The translations under genes were made by a program, and so were the position numbers. Below are positions 42,275-50,975 of a stretch of 64,000 nucleotides of DNA, piece after piece. Source of the DNA: Polyangiaceae bacterium (GTDB lineage Bacteria; Myxococcota_A; Polyangia; Polyangiales; Polyangiaceae). Under the pieces are notes generated by a model, which saw nothing but the letters and a program-made list of their open reading frames with translations, was not told the origin of the DNA and ran no database searches. Location of the stretch: NCBI GenBank assembly GCA_947475525.1, contig CANJMI010000017.1:1-64000 (forward strand), in the 5' to 3' direction. The first letter of the stretch is position 1. The number at the start of each line of letters is the position of its first letter.

Positions 42275-42997
42275 CTAGAACGAGTCTTTTGCCGTGCGCA
42301 GCCGCGCGAATTCGGCGGCGTTAGCGGCGCGGAGAAACGGGTTCGTCGCGCGTTCCGAGGCGAGCGTCGACGGGAGGGTGGCTCGCCCCAACGCTCGCTC
42401 CGCGCATGCCCACGCAAGCTTTTCCGCGATCGCCTGACTTGCCGGCTCGGCCCAGGCCGCGAAGCGCAGGTTCGCCTCCGTGTACTCGTGCCCGCAATAA
42501 ACGCGCGTGGCGTCGTCGAGTGCGCCGAGTCTCAGAAAGGACGCGTGCATGGTGGCCGCGTCGCCTTCGAAGAGGCGGCCGCAGCCCGCGGCGAAGAGCG
42601 TGTCACCGGTGAAGAGCGCGTCACCAATCCGGTAGGCGAGCGCGCCCATCGTGTGGCCAGGGACATGGAGCGCATGCACGTCGAGCCCCGCGAGCTCGTG
42701 GTGTTCGTCGTCGGCGATCGGCGTCACGCGACCCTCGATCCGCACCGCATCGATCGCGTGCGCGAATACCGGCAACGTCGCGTGCTCGTCGCAAAGCTCG
42801 GCGACCCCGCCAACGTGGTCCCAGTGGTGGTGGGTGCAGAGGATGCCGGCGAGCGACAGTCCTTCGCGCAGCAGAGCTTCGCGCACCGGTGCGGCCTCGG
42901 AAGGATCGACGACGAGGGCAAGCTCACCCGCGCCGACGACGAGGTACGCATAGTTGTCGCGCAGGCAGGGCACGAGGATGACGCGCGGAACGTCCAT
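42275..42997 (-). CDS. gloB: Hydroxyacylglutathione hydrolase (glyoxalase II)
   Basis: A 240-residue metallo-beta-lactamase-fold hydrolase that splits S-lactoylglutathione in methylglyoxal detoxification. Visible metal ligands: THHHWDHVGG, HVPGHTMG, FTGDTLFAAGCGRLFEG and CGHEYT; the N-terminal PCLRDNYAYLV is typical of GloB. The C-terminal substrate-binding helix region is present (NPFLRA). The ATG lies two bases after the stop of the upstream lipoprotein gene, so they form an operon. Specificity for glutathione is inferred from family. Confidence 0.92.
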   Translation of the reverse strand: MDVPRVILVPCLRDNYAYLVVGAGELALVVDPSEAAPVREALLREGLSLAGILCTHHHWDHVGGVAELCDEHATLPVFAHAIDAVRIEGRVTPIADDEHHELAGLDVHALHVPGHTMGALAYRIGDALFTGDTLFAAGCGRLFEGDAATMHASFLRLGALDDATRVYCGHEYTEANLRFAAWAEPASQAIAEKLAWACAERALGRATLPSTLASERATNPFLRAANAAEFARLRTAKDSF

Positions 42998-42999
42998 AC

Positions 43000-43446
43000 T
43001 CACGGGTTGCGAGGCGCGTCGGCCTTCGCGGATTTGTCGGCTTCGGTTACGGGTTCGTTCGCGAGCACGCGATAGTCGCGCGTTCGAAAGATGTGGCGCT
43101 GCACCCGCACCTGCGGCAACCCGACCGTGAGCTTGCCGTGTGCCCACAGCGTCGCGGCCGCGCGAAAGTCGAGGCCCGTCTCTTTGAAGGCGATCATGAC
43201 GAGCTCGTCGGACATCGGCGGCGGGAAATACACGGCGTCGACGACCTTGTAGAGGCGGACTCCTTCGTTCTGAACGGCCCCGCCTTTTTCCACGGCCGCC
43301 ACAATCGCGCCGGCGACCAAATCCTTGCCTTCGGGGTCGGAGGACGCGGGCACGGGGGGGCCTTCGCCGACCTCCGATTTGCAGCCGGTGACCGCCGTAG
43401 CGAGAGCGGCCGCGAGGACCAGGAAAGGCAATCGAATGCAGCGCAT
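43000..43446 (-). CDS. Putative lipoprotein
   Basis: A 148-residue protein with a classic lipoprotein leader (MRCIRLPFLVLAAALA, lipobox VTGC). The mature part includes LYKVVDAVYFPPPMSDELVM and FRTRDYRVLANEP. No family recognised. First gene of a pair with gloB; divergent from the SDR at 43477 with only 30 bases between start codons, so the two promoters must overlap. Confidence 0.72.
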   Translation of the reverse strand: MRCIRLPFLVLAAALATAVTGCKSEVGEGPPVPASSDPEGKDLVAGAIVAAVEKGGAVQNEGVRLYKVVDAVYFPPPMSDELVMIAFKETGLDFRAAATLWAHGKLTVGLPQVRVQRHIFRTRDYRVLANEPVTEADKSAKADAPRNP

Positions 43447-43476
43447 GACCTGGGTTTATCATGCTACGACGCCGCC

Positions 43477-44241
43477 ATGCGACTCGACGAATGCAAGCTC
43501 ATCGTAACCGGCGCGGCTCAGGGCCTCGGCAAGCACTTCGCTCTCCGCATAGCGGAGGCAGGCGGCAGCGTCGCGGCGGGCGACGTCAATGAAGACGCAC
43601 TGAAGGCGCTCGTCTTGGAGTCCAAGGGGCTGCCCGGAAAAGTCGTCGCGCACAAACTCGATGTAGGGAGCGAGAGCGAGATCGGCGCGTTCGTCGAGTG
43701 GGCGCACGGTGAGCTCGGCGGCCTCACCGGTCTCATCAACAACGCGGGGATCCTGCGAGATGGCCTCCTCGTCAAGCGTGACAAGACGACGGGCGCCATC
43801 ACGAAGCTCACGTCCGCGCAGTGGCAAGCCGTGATCGACGTGAACCTGACCGGCGCGACCTACATGGTCCGCGACACCGTCGCGAAGATGGCCGAGACCG
43901 GGCAAAAGGGGGTGATCGTCAACATGAGCTCGATTGCGCGCCACGGAAATCGCGGCCAGTCGAACTACACGGCGGCGAAGGCGTCACTCGCGGCGAACAC
44001 CAAGACGTGGTCGCTCGAGTTCGCGCCGTTCGGCGTTCGCGTAGGTGCAATCGCCCCTGGCATGATCAAGACCCCGATGACCGACGGCATGTCGGACAAG
44101 GCGCGCGATGCGCTCGTCGGCATGATCCCGGTCGGCCGCATCGGCGTGCCCGAAGACATCTGGCTCGCGGCGAAGTTCATCATCGAGTGCGAGTACTTCA
44201 ACGGCCGGACGATCGACGTCGACGGCGGCTTGTCGATGTAG
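43477..44241 (+). CDS. FabG-like short-chain dehydrogenase
   Basis: A 254-residue classical SDR: VTGAAQGLGKHFALR, DVNEDALKAL, NNAGILRD, the serine in VNMSSIARHG, the YTAAK catalytic pair, and IAPGMIKTPMTDGM, ending DVDGGLSM. Likely a 3-oxoacyl-ACP/3-hydroxyacyl-CoA-type reductase, substrate unproven. The ATG follows TGC-TACGAC by six bases with no Shine-Dalgarno. Confidence 0.92.
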   Translation: MRLDECKLIVTGAAQGLGKHFALRIAEAGGSVAAGDVNEDALKALVLESKGLPGKVVAHKLDVGSESEIGAFVEWAHGELGGLTGLINNAGILRDGLLVKRDKTTGAITKLTSAQWQAVIDVNLTGATYMVRDTVAKMAETGQKGVIVNMSSIARHGNRGQSNYTAAKASLAANTKTWSLEFAPFGVRVGAIAPGMIKTPMTDGMSDKARDALVGMIPVGRIGVPEDIWLAAKFIIECEYFNGRTIDVDGGLSM

Positions 44242-44546
44242 TTGAGGCTTGTCATTATGGGGGCGGGCGGTAACCTCCGCCTGGGTTCCCGCCTTCGCGC
44301 GACCCACGACCTTGCGACGCTCGACCACTGGGTGCGCCGCGCCGTTTTCGTCGTTTGCGCGGACGAGCTCTTCGACGGCTGAACGCGCCGCGTAACGCCG
44401 CACAAGGCGGAGAACGCCCGTGCCCGCACGCCGTTTCGAGCGTCTTTTCACTTCTTCTTGACGACCGGCGTTCTTTGTTGAAAGCTATATTCAACTTCAA
44501 GTTCAACACCGCGATGGGTGAGGACTTGCATTGAAGCCTCAACGCC
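44242..44546. other. 305-bp intergenic region upstream of bfd
   Basis: No convincing gene on either strand. The first 200 bases are GC-rich without clear structure. The last 80 are AT-rich and hold the inverted TTGAA/TTCAA array and a TATATT hexamer described separately. Confidence 0.6.
44477..44506. promoter_or_regulatory. Candidate operator/promoter of the bfd-bfr region
   Basis: GTTGAA, seven bases, TTCAAC form a perfect inverted repeat (44477-44495). It overlaps a 17-base near-palindrome TTCAACTTCAAGTTCAA (44490-44506, symmetric except at three positions). A -10-like TATATT (44486-44491) lies inside, so a bound protein would block transcription. An iron or redox regulator (Fur or Rrf2 type) is plausible because bfd and bfr follow, but the sequence is not the standard Fur box. 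Confidence 0.5.
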
Positions 44547-44780
44547 ATGGTCGTCTGCATCTGCAAAGCGGTTTCCGATCGCGACGTCGCCCGAGCCATC
44601 TCGGAAGGTGCGCGGTCCGTCGATGAGGTTGCCCAGTGCACCGGCGCCGGCACCGGTTGCGGTGCCTGCCGTGACTCGCTCGCTTGCGCGGTGCAGGGCG
44701 CTTGCCCCGGTGCGGCGCGCTCCGAGCGCACGGCGTTTCAGCTCATGCGTTTGGGCGTGCGACCCGCTCTCGCCGGCTGA
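44547..44780 (+). CDS. bfd: Bacterioferritin-associated ferredoxin
   Basis: A 77-residue protein with the Bfd-type 2Fe-2S motif: VCICKAVSDRDV (CxC) and CTGAGTGCGACRD (CxxC). Bfd reduces the ferric core of bacterioferritin to release iron. The C-terminal part (CAVQGACPGAARSERTAFQL) has two further cysteines not needed for the cluster. ATG 44547 lies 40 bases after the candidate operator. Bacterioferritin follows 188 bases downstream. Confidence 0.92.
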   Translation: MVVCICKAVSDRDVARAISEGARSVDEVAQCTGAGTGCGACRDSLACAVQGACPGAARSERTAFQLMRLGVRPALAG

Positions 44781-44968
44781 GTTTTCCGCTCGACCCTCGC
44801 CGAAAAGCTGCTGCGCGCCAAATCCCGTCGGGCGGGTTCGCTCAAGGCACAGGCAGTGCCTATCGCTCGCCACTTCCTAGGGATTCGTCGCTCGCGACGC
44901 TTTGGGGCGAGGGTGCTCCGCGGCCACAGGTAGCGGTAGGGCGCAAATGGGGCTACGTACTTCTCCAT

Positions 44969-45439
44969 ATGAAGGGCCAGCCTGAGATCATCGCTCTGCT
45001 AAACGAGGTGCTCGGTGGGGAGCTCGTCGCCATCAGCCAGTATTTCTTGCACGCGAAGATGTGCTCGAACTGGGGTTACCTGCGACTCGCCGCGAAAATT
45101 CGTTCCGAATCGATCGAAGAGATGCGTCACGCCGAGCAGCTCACCGAGCGCGTGCTCTTCCTCGAAGGCCTGCCGAACCTTCAAAAGCTCGGAAGATTGA
45201 ACATCGGCGAGAACGTCAAAGAGCAGCTCGAGAGTGACCTCGCCCTCGAACTGCATGCGCACAAACTTTTGAACGACGGCCTCGAGCTCTGCCGGCAAAA
45301 AGGCGACAACGTCACCGAGGTGCTGCTGCGCGCCATCCTCGTCAACGAGGAAGAGCACATCGATTGGATCGAGACCCAACTCGAGGTGATCCGCGCCATC
45401 GGCCTCGAGCTCTACCTGTCGCAACAAATCGCCGGCTGA
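44969..45439 (+). CDS. bfr: Bacterioferritin
   Basis: A 156-residue iron-storage protein of the 24-subunit family. Visible: heme-ligand Met52 in SIEEMRHAEQL, ferroxidase ligands Glu18 (LGGELVAISQYF), Glu51 and His54, and the second half NEEEHIDWIETQL. The ATG at 44969 gives exactly the standard N-terminus and places Met at position 52. The 188 bases between bfd and this gene contain no other gene. Its partner ferredoxin lies upstream on the same strand. Confidence 0.95.
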   Translation: MKGQPEIIALLNEVLGGELVAISQYFLHAKMCSNWGYLRLAAKIRSESIEEMRHAEQLTERVLFLEGLPNLQKLGRLNIGENVKEQLESDLALELHAHKLLNDGLELCRQKGDNVTEVLLRAILVNEEEHIDWIETQLEVIRAIGLELYLSQQIAG

Positions 45440-45460
45440 AGCCGCCCGCGGAGCCCCTTC

Positions 45461-46810
45461 GTGCCGGAGAGAATTCTCGTCGTCGATGACCAGCGCAACA
45501 TGCGCACGACGCTCGCGCTGATGTTGCGAAGCGCTGGCTACGAAGTCGAGGAAGCGAGCAGCGGCGCTCAAGGGGCGGACCGTGCGTGCCGCGGAGAGTT
45601 CGAGCTCGTTCTCACCGATCTTCGAATGGGCGCGGAGAGCGGAGTCGATCTCTTGCGCGCGGTGAAGCAGGGCGACTCCCTCACCGAAGTGATCGTGATG
45701 ACGGCCTACGGGACCGTCGAGAGCGCGGTCGAGGCCATGCGGCTCGGCGCGCACGACTACATTCAAAAGCCGTTCACCGAAGCGGAGCTGCTCGTCAAGG
45801 TTGAGCGGGCGCTCACCAAACGGCGCCTCTCTGGCCAGGTGCAACTCTTCGCGAACGACTTCAAGGAGCGCTTCAAGTTCGAGAACATCATCGGCCGCTC
45901 GGAAGCGATCCGTGCCGTCCTCGGCCGTGTTCTTCGAGTCGCTCCCACCGACGCGACCGTGCTGATCACGGGGGAGAGCGGCACCGGCAAAGAGCTCGTG
46001 GCTCGCGCGGTTCATGCCAACTCGAAGCGCTCCGACAAGGCGTTTGTCCCGATCAACTGCGCGGCGATAAGCGAGACCTTGCTCGAGAGCGAGCTTTTCG
46101 GTCATGCGCGTGGGGCATTCACCGGAGCCGTCGCTACCCGCAAAGGTCTCTTCGAAGAGGCGCACGGCGGCACGTTTTTCTTCGACGAGATCGCGGAAAC
46201 GAGCGTTCAATTTCAGGCGAAGTTGCTCCGCCTGATCGAGTCGCACGAGGTCCGCCGCGTCGGCGAGAACACTCCGATTCAGGTTGACGTGCGCATCGTC
46301 GCCGCGACGAACCAAGATCTACGCAGCGCCGTGAACGCGAAGCAGTTTCGGGAAGATTTGTATTACCGGTTGAATGTCGCGCGCTTCGTTTTGCCGCCGC
46401 TTCGCGATCGCCGCGAAGACATCCCGATCCTCGCGCACCATTTTCTCGAGAAGTACAACCGAAGGCACGGGAAATGCGCCTACTTCGGCGAGGGCGTACT
46501 CGAAGCGATGATGGCGCAGGAGTTTCGCGGCAACGTACGCGAACTCGAGAATCTCGTGGAGCAAGCGGTCGCGCTCGCAGCCTCCGACGCGATCGGCATC
46601 GACGACGTCATGCCGGTCGAATCGTTGACGCTCAAGGCACCGGGCCTTCGTACGTTGGCGACGGTCGTCGACGATGCCGAGAGGCTCGCGATTGAGGACG
46701 CGCTGCGTGAGACGAGCGGCAGCCGCGAGCGAACGGCGGAGATGCTCGGGATAAGCCCCACCACCTTGTGGCGGAAGATCACGCGGCTCGACGTGCGAAC
46801 GGGCGACTGA
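45461..46810 (+). CDS. NtrC-type sigma-54 response regulator
   Basis: A 449-residue regulator: receiver domain 1-120 ([11 protein letters not shown], phospho-Asp in [11 protein letters not shown]), AAA+ domain from about 140 ([14 protein letters not shown] Walker A, GAFTGA sigma-54 contact loop, [11 protein letters not shown] Walker B), and a C-terminal Fis-type HTH ([19 protein letters not shown]). It would activate sigma-54 promoters when phosphorylated. No histidine kinase is adjacent; the kinase at 56090 is a remote candidate. GTG start, 21 bases after bfr; QueA follows two bases after its stop. Confidence 0.94.
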   Translation: MPERILVVDDQRNMRTTLALMLRSAGYEVEEASSGAQGADRACRGEFELVLTDLRMGAESGVDLLRAVKQGDSLTEVIVMTAYGTVESAVEAMRLGAHDYIQKPFTEAELLVKVERALTKRRLSGQVQLFANDFKERFKFENIIGRSEAIRAVLGRVLRVAPTDATVLITGESGTGKELVARAVHANSKRSDKAFVPINCAAISETLLESELFGHARGAFTGAVATRKGLFEEAHGGTFFFDEIAETSVQFQAKLLRLIESHEVRRVGENTPIQVDVRIVAATNQDLRSAVNAKQFREDLYYRLNVARFVLPPLRDRREDIPILAHHFLEKYNRRHGKCAYFGEGVLEAMMAQEFRGNVRELENLVEQAVALAASDAIGIDDVMPVESLTLKAPGLRTLATVVDDAERLAIEDALRETSGSRERTAEMLGISPTTLWRKITRLDVRTGD

Positions 46811-46811
46811 C

Positions 46812-47873
46812 GTGAAGGCCGACGAGCTCGACTACTGCCTCCCCGATGAGTTGATTGCGCGGCACCCGCCCAATGAGCGGGCGACGTCGCGGATGCTCGT
46901 TGTCGGCGACTCCGTTGCGCATGAGTCGATCCGTGGGCTCGTCGATCGCGTCGCGCCGGAGACCGTCTTTGTCGTCAACGACACCCGAGTCTTGAAGGCG
47001 CGCTTGTTCGGACGGAAGGTCGGTACGAGCGGCCGGGTCGAAGTGTTGCTCGTGCGCATGCTCGATGCCTCGCGCTGGCAGGCGATGGCCCGAAGCAACA
47101 AGCCTTTGCGCGTAGGCGCCGTCGTGGCTATCGATGCCGGCGATACGCGCTTCCTCATGACCGTGGAGTCCCCGCGTGACGACGAGGGTCTGCTCGTTGT
47201 TCGCATCGACGCCGACGCGCCGGTCGAGGCCCTCCTCGAGCGCTACGGGCACGTGCCGTTGCCGCCTTACATGGGGCGCGACGACGAGGCCTCCGATGAG
47301 GAGCGTTACCAGACCGTGTTCGCTCGCGTGCCGGGAGCGGTCGCCGCTCCGACCGCCGGACTTCACTTCGATGAGGCGCTGCTCGCGGCGCTGCGGGCCA
47401 AAGGCGTCGAGCTCGCCTCGCTGACGTTGCACGTGGGTCCGGGTACGTTTCGCCCGGTGACGGTGGATGACCTCGACCAACACGCGATGCATGCGGAGTC
47501 GTACGAAATTCCGGAACGTACGGCGGCGGCCATCGCCCGTGCCCGCGAGCGAGGCGCTTCGGTGCTCGCCGTGGGCACCACCGTCGTGCGCGCCCTCGAA
47601 TCGGCTTACCTTCCAGGTTCGCGAGGCCTCGTTGCGGCGACCGGAGCCGATACCCGCATCCTGCTCCAGCCCGGTCATAGGTTTGGTGTCGTCGATGCCC
47701 TCGTCACGAACTTCCACTTGCCGCGATCGACGCTGCTTGCGCTCGTTTTCGCGTTCGGGGGAGCCGACCGAATCCGCGCCGCGTACGCTGAGGCTATCGT
47801 CGAAAATTACCGTTTTTATTCTTACGGCGACGCGATGTTCATACCGTCGTGCGTGTCACCAGGAGTGAGATGA
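46812..47873 (+). CDS. queA: S-adenosylmethionine:tRNA ribosyltransferase-isomerase
   Basis: A 353-residue enzyme that adds the epoxycyclopentanediol unit to preQ1 in tRNA during queuosine synthesis. Visible: DYCLPDELIARHPPNERATS, VFVVNDTRVLKARLFGRK, GAVAAPTAGLHFDEALL, TLHVGPGTFRPV, ESYEIPERTAAAI and VTNFHLPRSTLLALV. Full length. GTG start. Its stop overlaps the start of tgt (ATGA), so queuosine genes are coupled and probably read with the sigma-54 regulator gene. Confidence 0.95.
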   Translation: MKADELDYCLPDELIARHPPNERATSRMLVVGDSVAHESIRGLVDRVAPETVFVVNDTRVLKARLFGRKVGTSGRVEVLLVRMLDASRWQAMARSNKPLRVGAVVAIDAGDTRFLMTVESPRDDEGLLVVRIDADAPVEALLERYGHVPLPPYMGRDDEASDEERYQTVFARVPGAVAAPTAGLHFDEALLAALRAKGVELASLTLHVGPGTFRPVTVDDLDQHAMHAESYEIPERTAAAIARARERGASVLAVGTTVVRALESAYLPGSRGLVAATGADTRILLQPGHRFGVVDALVTNFHLPRSTLLALVFAFGGADRIRAAYAEAIVENYRFYSYGDAMFIPSCVSPGVR

Positions 47874-49021
47874 GCGTTCGTCTGTCAATTGAAGCCGAGG
47901 ACGGACACGCTCGCACCGGCGTCTTGTCCACGCCGCACGGGCCCGTGCCACTACCCACGTTCATGCCGGTGGGTACGCAGGGGAGCGTCAAGGGATTGAG
48001 CCCAGAAGAAGTCGCGGCCACCGGCGCGCGCGTGGTCCTTGGGAACACCTACCATCTCTGGTTGAGACCCGGCGCCGAAGCGGTCGCGACCCAAGGAGGC
48101 TTGCATCCGTGGAGTCGTTGGCCTCACGCGATGCTGACCGATTCGGGCGGATTTCAGGCGTTTTCGCTGGCAAAAATGTGCAAGCGCGACAACGACGGCT
48201 TCGAGTTCCGGTCGCATCTCGACGGACGTCGCTGCCGCCTCTCGCCCGAGGAAGCGGTCCGCGTTCAGCGCCTGATTGGCGCGGACATCCAGATGCAGCT
48301 CGACGTGTGCGCTCCCGGCGGCTCCCCGCTGCCCGTACTCCGCGAGGCCTGCGAAGTCACGACGGCATGGGGCAAACGGTGCCTCGATGCGCGCACGCGC
48401 GCGGACGAGTCCAGCCCGCAGGCCCAGGCGATGTTCGGCATCGTGCAAGGAGGGACGGACGTCGCGCTTCGACTCGAACACGCCGCCGAGCTCGCGTCGC
48501 TCGAGTCCGGGGGGCGGAGATTCGAAGGGCTGGCGCTCGGCGGCTTCTCCGTCGGCGAACCCATCCCCGAGATGCACGAGGTCCTCGGCGAGGTCGTCCA
48601 TCGCGTCGATCCTTCGCGGCCGCGGTACTTGATGGGCGTCGGAACCCCCCGCGACCTTCTGGTCGCCATTGGCGCGGGCGTCGACATGTTCGATTGCGTG
48701 CTCCCGACCCGAAATGCTCGCAACGGCCAGGCGCTCACCCGCGACGGGAAGCTCGTGATCAAGAATGCCCGCTACAAGGACGATCCGAAGCCGATCGACC
48801 CCGATTGCGGCTGCCCGGCCTGCGCCGGCGGGTTCTCGCGCGCCTACCTACGGCATCTCTTCATGTGCGGAGAAATGCTGGCTTTGCGGCTCATGAGCCT
48901 CCACAACCTGCACCTCTACGGCGAGCTCATGGGGGGTGCCCGAGCGGCCATTCGCGAAGGACGGTTCGCGAGCTTCCAGCGGGCTTGGCTCGACCGCCTC
49001 GATGCGGCCGAGGCCGACTGA
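47870..49021 (+). CDS. tgt: tRNA-guanine transglycosylase
   Basis: A 383-residue enzyme that swaps guanine-34 for preQ1 in GUN-anticodon tRNAs. Visible: FMPVGTQGSVKG, LGNTYHLWLRPG, MLTDSGGFQAFSL (catalytic Asp), FGIVQGG, GGFSVGE, FDCVLPTRNARNG (nucleophile Asp) and the zinc site CGCPAC with a downstream His (SLHNLHLY). ATG 47870 overlaps the queA stop and has AGGAG just upstream. Confidence 0.95.
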   Translation: MSVRLSIEAEDGHARTGVLSTPHGPVPLPTFMPVGTQGSVKGLSPEEVAATGARVVLGNTYHLWLRPGAEAVATQGGLHPWSRWPHAMLTDSGGFQAFSLAKMCKRDNDGFEFRSHLDGRRCRLSPEEAVRVQRLIGADIQMQLDVCAPGGSPLPVLREACEVTTAWGKRCLDARTRADESSPQAQAMFGIVQGGTDVALRLEHAAELASLESGGRRFEGLALGGFSVGEPIPEMHEVLGEVVHRVDPSRPRYLMGVGTPRDLLVAIGAGVDMFDCVLPTRNARNGQALTRDGKLVIKNARYKDDPKPIDPDCGCPACAGGFSRAYLRHLFMCGEMLALRLMSLHNLHLYGELMGGARAAIREGRFASFQRAWLDRLDAAEAD

Positions 49022-49158
49022 TTCGCTGGTTGGCCGCACGTCCCCGCCGTTCTTGTTGCTGACCTCTTGTCGCTTTCGGGTAAATGTCACTAACGTGGAC
49101 GACCAAGCGCCTCTTCGAAGGCGCCCCCACCGACGACCCCCACGCGTAACGGCCGCGA

Positions 49159-50943
49159 ATGCGTTTTAACTGTCAGAGTTGTGCGGCGAAGTACCAAATC
49201 GCCGATGAAAAGGTCGCGGGGAAGACCGTGCGGATGAAGTGCCGCAAGTGCGGCGCCACGATCCAAGTGCGCCCGCTGCCGAACGGCGAGGCCGCTCACG
49301 TGCCCGAGGGGCCAGGGCCAAGCACGACGATGCCTCCGGGGAGCGGCGTCGATGACGCGATGCCGCACTCGCAGGACCGGCCGTCGATCTCGGCGCCCCC
49401 GCCCGACGAGGCGCCGCTGCCCCGAGCTGCAGCTTTTTCCGCAATTGCGCCCCCAGGCTCACGTTTATCCGCGCCCCCGAGCTGGGCGCCGCCGTCGCTT
49501 CAACCGGCCGGGATCCCACGACATATTCCCGTGCCGCGCGTGCCGACCCTGCCCGTTGGCCCGTCCTCGGTCGGGCGCAAGCCGCTCGCGCCGCTGCCGC
49601 CGCCCGCGGGATTTCGGGGATTCACCCCGCTGCCCGCCCCGCCGATCTTTGGGATCCCGGGCCCGCTACCGATCCCCGAGCCGTCGGGCGCCGTGTCGAT
49701 TCCGCCTCCGTCGGTGTCGGACCCACTTGTCTTGACCCGCATCAAGCAGGAGGTCGTCCCGCTGCCGGGTTTGAGCGAGCCGACTCCCCGTGATTCGGCC
49801 GATCCGCTTGCGGGACTGGCTGAAAATCTGCCGGTGCCCGCGCCTCCGCCCGCGCCCGCGCCTCCGCCCGCGCCCGCACCCGCGCCCGCACCCGCGCCTG
49901 CGCCCGCGCCTCCGCTCGGCGATGCACCGGCGCCATTGGCTCCGCCCGGCGATGCACCGGCGCCCGCGACTCCGCCTGCAGATCCGAGCACCGATCCGCT
50001 GACCGATCCGATCGACGAACCGGCGGCACTGCCCGTCGAGGCCGCCTTCACCGCGCCCGCTGCCGTCTCGGTTGCGCCCGCCGCGCCAGCCGCGCCCGAG
50101 GATTCGTCACTCCACATCGAGCGTTTGTCCGAATTTCCCCAGGCCGATTCGTTTGCCGACGCCGGCGACCGCGACCGACGCAAGCGCCAGCGCGGAATCC
50201 ATCCACTGGCGTGGGGCCTTATCGCGATGTGCGCCGCCCTCGGTGGCGTAGTCGCGTGGATTTTCCTCGCACCAGGCCCGGCCGCGTCCACGGAGCCCTC
50301 GCGAACGGCGGCGTCGAGCCGCGTGCTCTCGGTTCGGACGTCGCGCCCTAGCGAGCCGGCGTCAGCGGCCTCGAGCGACGGGTCCGCCACCGCGCTGAAT
50401 GCCAACGGCGCCTCGCCATCCGAGCCCACCGCGGACGGGGCGGCAGGTGGCGTTGCCGTTGCGAGCCCGCTTGGCGGGGCGAGTGGCCTGACTCCGATCA
50501 CCGGAACGGGCGCCGGGGCGACGGGGTCCGAAGGCGCCAAAGGGGACAAAGGCGACAAGGGCTCAGCCAAGGCGGCGGCGCCGTGCGATCCAAAAACGGA
50601 TCCATTCTGCAGTGCGGTCGGCGGTCCAGACGGCGGCTCCGGGACCTCCGCCCGCGGGGACTCGAGCGCCGGGCTCACTCAGGACCAAGTTTCGGCGACG
50701 ATCTCTCGAAGCAGTGGAAGCGTGCAACGCGCATGCCTGCCGCTCGTTCAGAGCGGGGCGGTCAAAGTCAACGTCACCCTCACCATCGGTCCGTCGGGCA
50801 ACGTGAGCGCGGTGTCGACCAGTGGCGGGGGCGGCAACGGTGGCGTCGTGAGCTGCATTCGCAGCAAAGTGAGCGGCTGGCACTTTCCGTCGTCGGGCGG
50901 GACGACGCAAGCGACGGTACCGTTCATGCTGATGGTGCAATAG
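49159..50943 (+). CDS. Zinc-finger (MJ0042-type) membrane protein with AgmX/TonB-like C-terminal domain
   Basis: A 594-residue protein. N-terminus MRFNCQSCAAKYQIADEK...MKCRKCGATIQV is the MJ0042 zinc-finger motif. A very long Pro/Ala linker follows (including PAP tracts at 49840-49920), then a membrane helix (LAWGLIAMCAALGGVVAWIFL). A Ser/Ala/Gly-rich outer stretch with short collagen-like GXY triplets (GSEGAKGDKGDKGS) precedes a C-terminal AgmX/PglI-like domain (VSATISRSSGSVQRACLPL to TVPFMLMVQ). The layout matches AgmX-type gliding or envelope proteins of myxobacteria. Function inferred only. Confidence 0.82.
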   Translation: MRFNCQSCAAKYQIADEKVAGKTVRMKCRKCGATIQVRPLPNGEAAHVPEGPGPSTTMPPGSGVDDAMPHSQDRPSISAPPPDEAPLPRAAAFSAIAPPGSRLSAPPSWAPPSLQPAGIPRHIPVPRVPTLPVGPSSVGRKPLAPLPPPAGFRGFTPLPAPPIFGIPGPLPIPEPSGAVSIPPPSVSDPLVLTRIKQEVVPLPGLSEPTPRDSADPLAGLAENLPVPAPPPAPAPPPAPAPAPAPAPAPAPPLGDAPAPLAPPGDAPAPATPPADPSTDPLTDPIDEPAALPVEAAFTAPAAVSVAPAAPAAPEDSSLHIERLSEFPQADSFADAGDRDRRKRQRGIHPLAWGLIAMCAALGGVVAWIFLAPGPAASTEPSRTAASSRVLSVRTSRPSEPASAASSDGSATALNANGASPSEPTADGAAGGVAVASPLGGASGLTPITGTGAGATGSEGAKGDKGDKGSAKAAAPCDPKTDPFCSAVGGPDGGSGTSARGDSSAGLTQDQVSATISRSSGSVQRACLPLVQSGAVKVNVTLTIGPSGNVSAVSTSGGGGNGGVVSCIRSKVSGWHFPSSGGTTQATVPFMLMVQ

Positions 50944-50975
50944 TCACGTTTTCTCGAGGGCTGCCAGCCACGGCG

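Noticed and set aside
44448-44873. Minus-strand open frame opposite bfd
   Set aside because: Antisense to a gene with a complete Bfd cluster motif; no known family and shadow-like composition.
44781-44968. tRNA or riboswitch between bfd and bfr
   Set aside because: No cloverleaf or recognisable riboswitch core could be folded by eye.
50500-50590. Collagen-like domain in the zinc-finger/AgmX-like protein
   Set aside because: Only about six GXY triplets; too short for a triple helix, so treated as a low-complexity linker.
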